The translations under genes were made by a program, and so were the position numbers. A stretch of DNA of 64,000 bases, from NCBI GenBank assembly GCA_030262725.1, contig JAJSZS010000003.1, positions 90,867 through 154,866 on the forward strand. Reading direction: 5' to 3'. The notes under the pieces are model-generated. The model saw only the letters and a list, made by a program, of their open reading frames with translations. It was not told the origin of the DNA and searched no databases. This document shows positions 57,282 to 62,834 of this stretch, one piece after another. The stretch is from Candidatus Desulfofervidus auxilii (GTDB taxonomy: Bacteria > Desulfobacterota > Desulfofervidia > Desulfofervidales > Desulfofervidaceae). Each line of letters begins with the position of its first letter. The stretch's first letter is position 1.

Positions 57282-57975
57282 GATCTTAGACATACTCATC
57301 AATGCTGAAAAATATCACGACAAATTTTATGAAGTTGAGAAGTTTCACGGCCCAAGCCTTTATTTTCATAGAAGAACACTTGAAATGATTAACTCACCTA
57401 ATTTTGAATTATATTTAGAATTTATATATGCAACTTTAGCCTCATGGGGAATGCATAGAATGGGACAAGGCGGTTCCAAAATGCAAAGTTTTAATATTTT
57501 CAAAAGCAGCGTAATGCAAGTAAAAAAGCAAATTGAAAAGGCAAGAAAAATTGATTATCAAAATATGAAAGAGGTAGATTGGGAGATTCTTAAAAAGATT
57601 TTTTGTAACATTAAAGTTATGGCAAGTAAAACAAGGCTTGTTGGTAACTCAAAAGTTATGGCTCACCTGTGTCCTAATATAGTCCCTCCAATAGACCGTG
57701 AATATACATTAAGATATTTGAAAGGTAATACAAATGTTAAAAATGGAATAAATGTTGAATGGAGTCTAATGAGAGAAATTATAGAAAATTTCTTTATTCC
57801 TGTAGCAAAAAATTCTAATTTTAAAAATAAAGCAAGCAATTGGATAGATAACCAATCAAAATATCCGTGGGATACATCTATTTTTAAGGTTATAGATAAT
57901 TTAATCATAGGAGCAGGTTTGATAGCCAAAGAGAAAAAAACAGAAGTTAATAGTCGTTTAAAAACATCTCGTTAG
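57259..57975 (+). CDS. Unknown 238-residue protein in the accessory region
   Basis: A 238-residue soluble, basic protein I do not recognise. It opens MMDSYQDKILDILINAEKYHDKFYEVEKFHGPSLYFHRRTLEMI, with a conserved-looking centre (LASWGMHRMGQGGSKMQSF and LVGNSKVMAHLCPNIVPPIDREYTLRYL). Its start overlaps the reconstructed tail of the toxin pseudogene. Two adjacent ATGs are possible starts. Its end lies 25 bases before the next antitoxin. Codons are AT-rich like the rest of this section. Confidence 0.6.
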   Translation: MMDSYQDKILDILINAEKYHDKFYEVEKFHGPSLYFHRRTLEMINSPNFELYLEFIYATLASWGMHRMGQGGSKMQSFNIFKSSVMQVKKQIEKARKIDYQNMKEVDWEILKKIFCNIKVMASKTRLVGNSKVMAHLCPNIVPPIDREYTLRYLKGNTNVKNGINVEWSLMREIIENFFIPVAKNSNFKNKASNWIDNQSKYPWDTSIFKVIDNLIIGAGLIAKEKKTEVNSRLKTSR

Positions 57976-58000
57976 AAAAATTCTTGCTTTTGGGCCAGCT

Positions 58001-58216
58001 ATGACAACAATAAGAAAAAAAGTAAAAAGAAGTAAAAAAAGTATGTCTGAAGTTATTAGAGAGAGTTTAAGAAAAGTCCTTTTCCCTAAAAGTGAGTTGC
58101 TTATAAAAAACATGGAGAAAATATTTGGCTTATGGAGTCATAGAAAAGATTTAGATCCAGACCAATATGTGAGAGAAATTAGAAAGGGAAATAGGCTTGA
58201 TAGTTTTGGATACTGA
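58001..58216 (+). CDS. Ribbon-helix-helix-like antitoxin of a VapBC module
   Basis: A 71-residue basic protein with a ribbon-helix-helix end (KSMSEVIRESLRKVLF, about residues 13-28) and a charged tail that may bind the toxin. The usual N-terminal beta strand is short or missing. The 3' end overlaps the PIN-domain gene by 20 bases. Type II antitoxins of this kind autoregulate, although no operator is obvious in the 25-base gap upstream. Confidence 0.6.
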   Translation: MTTIRKKVKRSKKSMSEVIRESLRKVLFPKSELLIKNMEKIFGLWSHRKDLDPDQYVREIRKGNRLDSFGY

Positions 58217-58575
58217 TATTCTTATATGGTTATTGCGAGCTAGAGAGGATATAAAAATTAAGTTCATAAAAGTTACCAAAGAAACAGAAGGTAATCTTTA
58301 TATAACGCCTATTCGAATAGCAGAAATATATGCAGAGTTGAAACCAAAAGAGAAAGAGTTTGTAGAAAAAATTTATTGATAGCTTTTATTTGTTAGAAAT
58401 CAATGCAGAAGTAGGAAAGTTAGCAGGAGAATTTATGAATAAATATAGGAAGTCGCATTCTGTAGAAATTGCCGATGCTTTTATTGCTGCTGCGGTTAAG
58501 ATAAATAGTTGCAAGCTGTGGACATTAAATAAAAAGCACTATCCAATGCTCACCGAAGAAGAATTTTTTGGATAG
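58197..58575 (+). pseudogene. vapC: VapC-like PIN-domain toxin, frameshifted in a poly-A run
   Basis: Frame 1 gives MIVLDTDILIWLLRARED...ITPIRIAEIYAELKPKEKEFVEKIY then TGA. Removing one A from the six-A run near 58370 restores VEKFIDSFYLLEINAEVGKLAGEFMNKYRKSHSVEIADAFIAAAVKINSCKLWTLNKKHYPML, the complete PIN domain with acidic residues in LDTD, AEIY and EIADA. Start is TTG at 58197. Because the indel is in a homopolymer it could be a sequencing error or transcriptional slippage, so it may not be dead. Confidence 0.72.
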
Positions 58576-58579
58576 AAAA

Positions 58580-58706
58580 CTCTATTTTTTTCTGAATATG
58601 ATTTCTGCTTCTGTTCTTTCAAGACTCACTTATAAAGAGTTCTTTTATACTTATGGAAATTTTCTTTAGAGGAAGTTCTTGTTTCTTGGATAGTGCTTGG
58701 GTGAGA
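58580..58706 (+). repeat. Decayed duplicate of the 3' end of the ATPase-PglZ gene
   Basis: This stretch aligns with 56531-56665, the last 135 bases of the fusion gene, including its stop. Shared words include TTTTCTGA..ATG, CTTTCAA.AC.CACTTA, AAAGAG.....TTTATACT.ATGGAAAT, TCTTTAGA.GAAGT and TAGTGCTTG-type matches, at roughly three-quarters identity by eye with a 12-base gap. It is a non-coding remnant. A duplicated gene end around an inserted segment resembles integration or recombination at that end. Confidence 0.72.
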
Positions 58707-58713
58707 GAGATAC

Positions 58714-59003
58714 TTACTTATCAAGTGGGCTTCTTACTCCAAGCATATTTCTCTTTGCACATGGGTATAAATCATAGTTGTTTGAAGATACTTATGCCCA
58801 AGTAATTCTTGAACTAGTAAATGAGTAGCAAAACTGTGGCGAAGAGAGTGAAAGCTCGCGGGCTTGGTTATGCCGGCCATTTTAATCGCTTTATGAAAAG
58901 CTCGTTGTAAAGTTACAATATGAATGTGATGCCGACGAACTACATTTGTACGAGGATCAATAGAAAAAGATTTAGATGGAAAAAGCCAGAACCAGCCCCA
59001 CTG
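58714..59003 (-). pseudogene. intI: Integron integrase (IntI) C-terminal remnant
   Basis: Reverse-strand reading gives [17 protein letters not shown] then [16 protein letters not shown], the IntI-specific stretch, followed by [19 protein letters not shown] and TTMIYTHVQ: the Arg, His and Tyr active-site boxes of a tyrosine recombinase. About nine residues that normally link the Arg and His boxes are missing, and a one-base shift is needed to reach the typical end LGVRSPLDK and its stop. The N-terminal two-thirds of the gene is gone. It lies just left of the cassette array, on the opposite strand, as in normal integrons. Confidence 0.85.
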
Positions 59004-59160
59004 TCAAAAACTTTTTTCCTTTATTTGCCCTGATTTTTTAAAATAAACATCAAATAGCTTAAGCATTGTATAACCAAAAATTTTTTTATAAATGCGCTTG
59101 ATATTATTTTAAATTATCATATGTCAAGCAACTAATAACTAGTAAAATTAAATAATGTAT
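59004..59160. other. Non-coding gap between the intI remnant and first cassette
   Basis: AT-rich sequence with no gene. In a normal integron this is where the attI site and the start of intI would be. I cannot identify a reliable attI here; presumably it was lost with the 5' part of intI. Confidence 0.5.
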
Positions 59161-59257
59161 ATTTTAAACAATTCCCCAGAAACACAACATTTTTCTTGAC
59201 AAGATATGCCATCCATGGTAGAGGGAAAATAATGCAGAGTAATAAAATAAAGTTATG
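59161..59257 (+). repeat. Cassette expression module, copy 1
   Basis: About 97 bases shared with copies at 60203 and 62345. Contents in order: an AAACAATTCC..AGAAA.ACAACATTT upstream part, TTGACA (59196-59201), a 17-base spacer holding the dyad TGCCATCCATGGTA, TAGAGGG (a weak -10-like hexamer and Shine-Dalgarno), and a mini-ORF from ATG at 59232. The mini-ORF stop TGA (59256-59258) overlaps the ATG of the following gene. Confidence 0.8.
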
Positions 59258-59258
59258 A
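59232..59258 (+). CDS. Mini-ORF of module copy 1, coupled to the next gene
   Basis: Eight codons, MQSNKIKL, preceded by GAGGG six bases upstream. Its TGA overlaps the ATG of the membrane-protein gene (ATGA). A near-identical mini-ORF with the same overlap is found in copy 3, so it is conserved by position and start. Likely role: translation coupling rather than a functional peptide. Confidence 0.5.
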   Translation: MQSNKIKL

Positions 59259-60073
59259 GGAAAGACCCAACTATACAAATAAAAGATATGGTTTCGGATG
59301 CTCTAAAAAGATTCATAAAATTAGTATGTCGTCCGAATATACCAATAGGTGATATTGAAGGAACTGATTTGTATTTTGTATATCATGATTTTATCTATTC
59401 TCTTAGTATCATTAGTATACTAGTAGTAACAATAAAAGGATTATTGCCAAATTATTTTGTCATTAATCCTGCTTCTTTAATTAATTGGCCTATTTTTCTT
59501 TTATTATTAGCATTAAATGCATTAATTCCAAGTCTTATTATATTCGCTCTATTGTCAGTACCACTTCACTATAAGACACAAAAAATTCATGTATCTATTT
59601 TTTATCATGCATTAAGAAGTTATTCTGTAGAAATTATTTTAGTGGCCATTTTATTTGTAATTGGCATTAATAGAGTATTTATCAATAGCAGTTTAGTGCA
59701 ACCTATAAATACTTTTGACTTGATATTTGGATTAGTTATTTCTATTACCGTCTTATTTTTTCTTTTTTGGTTAATTGCCTATCCTATATCCAAATATCTC
59801 AAAAACTTTTTTAGTAAAAAGACTGCTTATTTATTAGGACTTAGCTCAACAATATTATGTCTACTTATAAATCCATCACTTTCTTTCAAATATTTTGATA
59901 ACATATTAGACTATAAAGAATTTTGCTATCAGTATATTTCGTATAAATATCAAAAAGAAATAGCAAAAGGTATATATAATAAAGAATGTTTAATCGGAAA
60001 ATGTATTGAATTGAAAAAAATTTTTCATCATAACAAATCGCTTCAGCAAACGGGCAATACTGTCCGCCGCTGA
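59255..60073 (+). CDS. Cassette-encoded polytopic membrane protein, unknown
   Basis: A 272-residue membrane protein with five or six hydrophobic segments (for example FIYSLSIISILVVTIKGLLP, WPIFLLLLALNALIPSLIIFALL, VEIILVAILFVIGI, LIFGLVISITVLFFLFWLIAYP). No family recognised. The last residues (NKSLQQTGNTVRR) are coded by the attC site itself, a common feature of integron cassette genes. It starts by translation coupling to the mini-ORF. It is the first cassette after the intI remnant. Confidence 0.68.
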   Translation: MRKDPTIQIKDMVSDALKRFIKLVCRPNIPIGDIEGTDLYFVYHDFIYSLSIISILVVTIKGLLPNYFVINPASLINWPIFLLLLALNALIPSLIIFALLSVPLHYKTQKIHVSIFYHALRSYSVEIILVAILFVIGINRVFINSSLVQPINTFDLIFGLVISITVLFFLFWLIAYPISKYLKNFFSKKTAYLLGLSSTILCLLINPSLSFKYFDNILDYKEFCYQYISYKYQKEIAKGIYNKECLIGKCIELKKIFHHNKSLQQTGNTVRR

Positions 60074-60088
60074 GTTTTGATGTTATGT
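60028..60088 (+). repeat. attC site 1
   Basis: 61 bases from TCATAAC (R'' side) to GTTATGT (R' side), with the central CGGGCAATACTGTCCGCCGCTGAG part that folds back on the left arm. It overlaps the 3' end of the membrane-protein gene and closes the first cassette. Confidence 0.75.
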
Positions 60089-60117
60089 CTAATATAGTTA
60101 CCGTAAGCATATAACAA

Positions 60118-60160
60118 GGGTCAAAATCAGGTCTTGACAAGCTGTTGAAATATAACATTT
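60118..60160 (+). repeat. Dispersed GGTCAGGTCTTG-type element, copy A
   Basis: A variant of a short element also found at 61839-61890 and 62268-62310. This copy has TCAGGTCTTG followed, after a 9-base insertion, by TTGAAATATAACATTT. It lies between attC 1 and module copy 2. It resembles sequences seen beside REP-associated transposases, an inference from memory. Confidence 0.6.
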
Positions 60161-60202
60161 CTATATGAGTTATGATGTAAAATGCTAGATTTTTAAAAAT
60201 AT

Positions 60203-60307
60203 TTTTTAAACAATTCCTCAAAAATACAACATTTTCTTGACAATGTATACTATCCATGATAGAGGAGGAACAATGTAGAATAATAAAATTCAGTTAGAAG
60301 CTTTATG
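60203..60307 (+). repeat. Cassette expression module, copy 2
   Basis: Same layout as copies 1 and 3: TTGACA at 60237-60242, spacer with the weaker dyad TACTATCCATGATA, a strong GAGGAGG site, and the mini-ORF position. Here the mini-ORF begins ATG TAG, so it ends at once. The later codons still read in frame to a TGA that overlaps an ATG at 60305 (ATGA), the layout of the intact copies. Confidence 0.78.
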
Positions 60308-60315
60308 AAAAAAGA

Positions 60316-61035
60316 ATGATTTTTGACTTAAGTAAACAGCTTGCTAATTGTTGTGAAAAGAAATTAAATTTAAAAAACGCATGCTTAAGTGAAGAATACT
60401 ATTATTTCCATTTACCTTTATGTGTTATTGATGCTATTTTTTCAATAGGTGTTCAATATTCCTCCACTAGAAATACAGTTATAAGATTTTGCAACTATTT
60501 TGGATTAAAACGTACAAGACCAAAGGGAAGTGGATATCCTCCTAAGAGCAAGCAATTGTCTATTCAAGATTTTATAAAGATTTATGAAAAAATTGGTATA
60601 ACCAACATGGCAGAAAAAGTATATTGTAATCGTCAAAGGACTTCAACGAAAAATGGTATTTTAAAATCAGAGGCAGTTTTAAGATTTAGCAAAGTTCTTA
60701 ATAAATACAAGGTTCAATACCTTCAAGATGTTTACAAAATCGTTGAAAATCGAAAGTTTGAACAGGAAATAAAGCAAATTCCTGGTCAAAGAAGTGGAAT
60801 TTCATTGAGATATTTTTATATGCTTGCAGGTAAGGATAATTTTATTAAACCAGATAGGATGATAATTAGGTTTGTAGAATCTTGTCTTAGGCGCCCAGTC
60901 AACGTTGATGAGGTATCATTACTAATTAAAGATACATGTAAAATTTTACAGAAACGCTTTCCAAGTCTTACTCCAAGGTTGCTTGACCATGAAATTTGGA
61001 AATATCAAAGAAAAAGAAGAAATTTAAATCTATAA
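60316..61035 (+). CDS. Cassette-encoded protein of unknown function
   Basis: A 239-residue soluble, basic protein. It opens MIFDLSKQLANCCEKKLNLKNACLSEEYYYFHLPLCVIDAIFSIGVQYSSTRN and has a second half that resembles a helix-hairpin-helix or base-excision-type core (GISLRYFYMLAGKDNFIKPDRMIIRFVE). I do not assign an activity. A four-residue frame (MKKE) from ATG at 60305 ends in TGA overlapping this gene's ATG, giving a second ATGA link after the module. It is the cargo of cassette 2. Confidence 0.65.
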   Translation: MIFDLSKQLANCCEKKLNLKNACLSEEYYYFHLPLCVIDAIFSIGVQYSSTRNTVIRFCNYFGLKRTRPKGSGYPPKSKQLSIQDFIKIYEKIGITNMAEKVYCNRQRTSTKNGILKSEAVLRFSKVLNKYKVQYLQDVYKIVENRKFEQEIKQIPGQRSGISLRYFYMLAGKDNFIKPDRMIIRFVESCLRRPVNVDEVSLLIKDTCKILQKRFPSLTPRLLDHEIWKYQRKRRNLNL

Positions 61036-61091
61036 ATCGTGGAAATGGATGAAGGTTTTGTCTTTTGTCAGCAAAAAGAAAATATAATAAA

Positions 61092-61150
61092 CTCTAACAA
61101 ATCACTCCAATGGACGGCGATTCCGCCGCCGCTGAGTTTAGGCGTTAGAA
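61092..61150 (+). repeat. attC site 2
   Basis: 59 bases from CTCTAAC to GTTAGAA, with the imperfect dyad around GGACGGCGATTCCGCCGCC and the typical CTGAGTTTAGGCGTTA right arm. It is a classic short attC and closes cassette 2. Confidence 0.9.
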
Positions 61151-61190
61151 GGAAAATCTTAAAAAAATTAAAATTCGCAGGAGGTAAGTT

Positions 61191-61349
61191 ATGAGTAAAA
61201 TTTTTGGATTCTCTTTGCTTTTAATTTTATTACTATCTCAATCGGTTCTAGCAGATTCTTACCAAAAAAGCTATGGAGCTCAAAGTCCAAATATAATTGC
61301 AGGTGGAGATGTTAAAATTAAATATAATAATAAACAGAAATTACTTTAA
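61191..61349 (+). CDS. Small secreted or periplasmic peptide in a cassette
   Basis: A 52-residue protein with a clear signal peptide (MSKIFGFSLLLILLLSQSVLA) and a short mature part (DSYQKSYGAQSPNIIAGG and DVKIKYNN). The QSPNI..GG.V.I.Y wording recalls other small integron-encoded exported peptides. It has a strong AGGAGG site (61179-61184). The cassette is only about 240 bases. Function unknown. Confidence 0.7.
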   Translation: MSKIFGFSLLLILLLSQSVLADSYQKSYGAQSPNIIAGGDVKIKYNNKQKLL

Positions 61350-61374
61350 AATTTGAAAAAAAGATTAATGCAAA

Positions 61375-61390
61375 AGTTTAAGTGTTAGGA
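61375..61390 (+). repeat. attC site 3, right half only
   Basis: AGTTTAAGTGTTAGGA matches the right end of attC 2 (AGTTTAGGCGTTAGAA) at most positions. No matching left arm is visible upstream, so it is a remnant that probably no longer recombines. It separates cassettes 3 and 4. Confidence 0.6.
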
Positions 61391-61431
61391 GGAAAAATTT
61401 AAAAAAAATTAAAATTTACGGGAGGTAAACA

Positions 61432-61767
61432 ATGAGTAATTTACAATCCTTTCAACAAGCTTTACAGAACGCTCAAACCTTTATTTTTCAACAAAACAAT
61501 CCACCTTATTTTATATATTTTAATTTTACGAATAAATATTGTGCTATTCACTCTTCTAGTTCACCTAATTTACCTCAAAATCGGCCCGGTCAATGTACGA
61601 AGTTTGAATGTACTGATAATGGTTTTTGGTATGGACCTTTTAATACATATAGTGAAGCTCTAGCTTTTTGTATTATTATGAGTGATTTTCATCATATCGA
61701 TTATGGAGAATATGTATCTGTTTCAAACGGCAGTGGAATAAATTACGTTCCTAAAAGACCAAGATAA
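61432..61767 (+). CDS. Cassette-encoded protein of unknown function
   Basis: A 111-residue soluble protein, aromatic and polar (MSNLQSFQQALQNAQTFIFQQNNPPYFIYFNFTNKYCAIHSS...DNGFWYGPFNTYSEALAF). The GPFNTYSEALAF part suggests a small alpha/beta fold of the kind seen in SPOR-like or WGR-like domains, but this is weak. It has a GGGAGG site (61420-61425) and shares its leader with cassette 3. Confidence 0.65.
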   Translation: MSNLQSFQQALQNAQTFIFQQNNPPYFIYFNFTNKYCAIHSSSSPNLPQNRPGQCTKFECTDNGFWYGPFNTYSEALAFCIIMSDFHHIDYGEYVSVSNGSGINYVPKRPR

Positions 61768-61791
61768 AAAATGGTTAGAAAACTAAGACCT

Positions 61792-61842
61792 TCCTAACAA
61801 ACTCTCCAGCAGATGGGTAATACTGTCCGCCGCTGGATGGGG
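61792..61842 (+). repeat. attC site 4, broken by a dispersed repeat
   Basis: The left arm TCCTAACAAACTCTCCAGC and the centre GGGTAATACTGTCCGCCGCTGGA are present, matching attC 1 well. The right end is missing; the sequence passes straight into the GGGGCAAAATTGGGGTC repeat. The junction at about 61839 looks like an insertion or a recombination point. Confidence 0.78.
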
Positions 61843-61890
61843 CAAAATTGGGGTCAAAAATTGGGGTCAGGTCTTGAAATATAACATTTT
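61839..61890 (+). repeat. Dispersed GGTCAGGTCTTG-type element, copy B
   Basis: Starts at the truncated attC 4 with two tandem AAATTGGGGTC words, then CAGGTCTTGAAATATAACAT. A 32-base stretch ending at 61889 is identical to 62279-62310 (copy C), separated by about 400 bases. The pair brackets the AbrB gene. Confidence 0.8.
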
Positions 61891-61931
61891 TTAAATTGCC
61901 AATTTCTTTCTAAAAAATCATAATTTGCTTC

Positions 61932-61972
61932 TTAAAATAGATTTGGCTAAGCATTAAAAGGATCTATTTTAA
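61932..61972. repeat. Perfect 11-bp inverted repeat upstream of the AbrB gene
   Basis: TTAAAATAGAT (61932-61942) and ATCTATTTTAA (61962-61972) are exact complements with a 19-base loop. It lies between the dispersed element and the AbrB promoter and could be a mobile-element end, a binding site or a leader structure. Confidence 0.6.
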
Positions 61973-61991
61973 TACTTGATTTTCTGCCAGT

Positions 61992-62019
61992 TTGTCTTAC
62001 TATTTTAGTAAGTTAAGAT
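61992..62019 (+). promoter_or_regulatory. Promoter and operator-like dyad for the AbrB gene
   Basis: TTGTCT (61992-61997) and TAAGAT (62014-62019) are 16 bases apart. Within them CTTACT-N5-AGTAAG (61996-62012) is a perfect inverted repeat, a plausible autoregulatory operator for the AbrB-type protein it precedes. Confidence 0.5.
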
Positions 62020-62033
62020 GAAGAGGTAAGTAT

Positions 62034-62339
62034 ATGAAAACAATATTAAGCCAAAAAGGGCAGGTAGTTATTCCAAAGGAGATCAGAGAAAAGCTAAAAC
62101 TTGAAAAAGGCAGTGTATTTGAGATAGAACTTCAAGATAATTTGATAATTCTTAAACCTGTTGGGAAAACTCTGAAAGTTAGGCACTGGAAAGAATTAAG
62201 AGGACTTCTGAAGGGCAAGTATTCAACTCGACAGTTTCTTGAAGAAAGAAGGACAGAGAAAGAGAAAGGGGGTCATCAAAATTGGGGTCAGGTCTTGAAA
62301 TATAACATTTACCTATGTCGTAAACGCGGTGGTTTTTAA
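62034..62339 (+). CDS. AbrB/MazE-family DNA-binding protein with repeat-derived tail
   Basis: A 101-residue protein. Residues 1-47 are a standard SpoVT/AbrB swapped-hairpin domain (ILSQKGQVVIPKEIREKLKLEKGSVFEIEL). A typical antitoxin ending is lost after ERRTEKEKG, and the last 22 or so residues (HQNWGQVLKYNIYLCRKRGGF) are coded by the dispersed repeat. So a repeat has replaced the normal end. No toxin gene follows in the expected place, so any partner was probably lost. Confidence 0.72.
   Translation: MKTILSQKGQVVIPKEIREKLKLEKGSVFEIELQDNLIILKPVGKTLKVRHWKELRGLLKGKYSTRQFLEERRTEKEKGGHQNWGQVLKYNIYLCRKRGGF
62268..62310 (+). repeat. Dispersed GGTCAGGTCTTG-type element, copy C
   Basis: Lies inside the 3' end of the AbrB frame. 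It is identical to copy B across 32 bases from 62279. It precedes module copy 3, as copy A precedes module copy 2, so the two kinds of repeat tend to be neighbours. Confidence 0.8.
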
Positions 62340-62344
62340 GAAGT

Positions 62345-62447
62345 ATTTTTTAAACAATTCCTCAGAAATACAACATTTCTTGACAATGCATACCATCCAT
62401 GGTAGAGGGGAAATAATGCAGAATAATAAAATAAAGTTTAGAAAATG
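62345..62447 (+). repeat. Cassette expression module, copy 3
   Basis: The best-formed copy. TTGACA (62380-62385), a spacer with the perfect 6+2+6 dyad TACCATCCATGGTA (62391-62404), AGAGGGG as ribosome site, and a mini-ORF from ATG at 62416. The mini-ORF TGA (62446-62448) overlaps the ATG of the HEPN gene as ATGA. Confidence 0.82.
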
Positions 62448-62448
62448 A
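62416..62448 (+). CDS. Mini-ORF of module copy 3, coupled to the HEPN gene
   Basis: Ten codons, MQNNKIKFRK, preceded by GAGGGG. Compared with copy 1 the first seven codons differ only at the third (AAT for AGT). Copy 3 then adds bases before the ATGA junction, yet the overlap is kept, which argues that the coupling itself matters. Confidence 0.5.
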   Translation: MQNNKIKFRK

Positions 62449-62834
62449 AAAAAGAAGAACATATAAATTATTGGTTAAAAAGTGCTGAACATGATTTAGA
62501 AGTAGCGGAAACTCTTTTCCAAAATGAAAAATTTGATTGGTGCCTTTTTATTGCTCATTTAGTATTAGAAAAAACTTTAAAAGCCTACTTTGTAAAGCAA
62601 TATAATAAGTTACCTCCTAAAATCCATAATTTAGTAAGATTGGCAGAAATATCTGGTCTTGAACTTACAGAAGAACAAAAATTATTTTTGGATGAAGTAA
62701 ATGATTTCAATCTTGAAATTCGTTATCCTGACTATAAATTTGAATTTTATAAAAAATGCACCAAGGAATTTACTAAAAAATATTTTGAAAAAATTAAGGA
62801 TTTTTACAAATGGTTACTATCCCAGATAAAATAA
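62445..62834 (+). CDS. HEPN-domain protein of a HEPN-MNT pair
   Basis: A 129-residue HEPN domain: INYWLKSAEHDLEVAETLFQNEKFDWCLFIAHLVLEKTLKAYFV, then FNLEIRYPDYKFEFYKKCTKEFTKKYFEKIKDFYKWL. Many HEPN toxins use an R-X4-6-H motif for RNase activity; here the RYPD arginine is not followed by the histidine, so ribonuclease activity is doubtful. It overlaps the MNT gene by 25 bases, the usual arrangement of this toxin-antitoxin-like pair. Confidence 0.82.
   Translation: MKKEEHINYWLKSAEHDLEVAETLFQNEKFDWCLFIAHLVLEKTLKAYFVKQYNKLPPKIHNLVRLAEISGLELTEEQKLFLDEVNDFNLEIRYPDYKFEFYKKCTKEFTKKYFEKIKDFYKWLLSQIK

Noticed and set aside
57969..57975. GTTAGAA at the end of the 238-residue gene as an attC end
   Set aside because: No matching R'' box or GCCGCC-type central dyad is present within 60-130 bases, so it is probably chance.
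59004..59160. attI site between the intI remnant and first cassette
   Set aside because: I looked for a GTTRRRY simple site with flanking repeats and found nothing convincing in this AT-rich gap.
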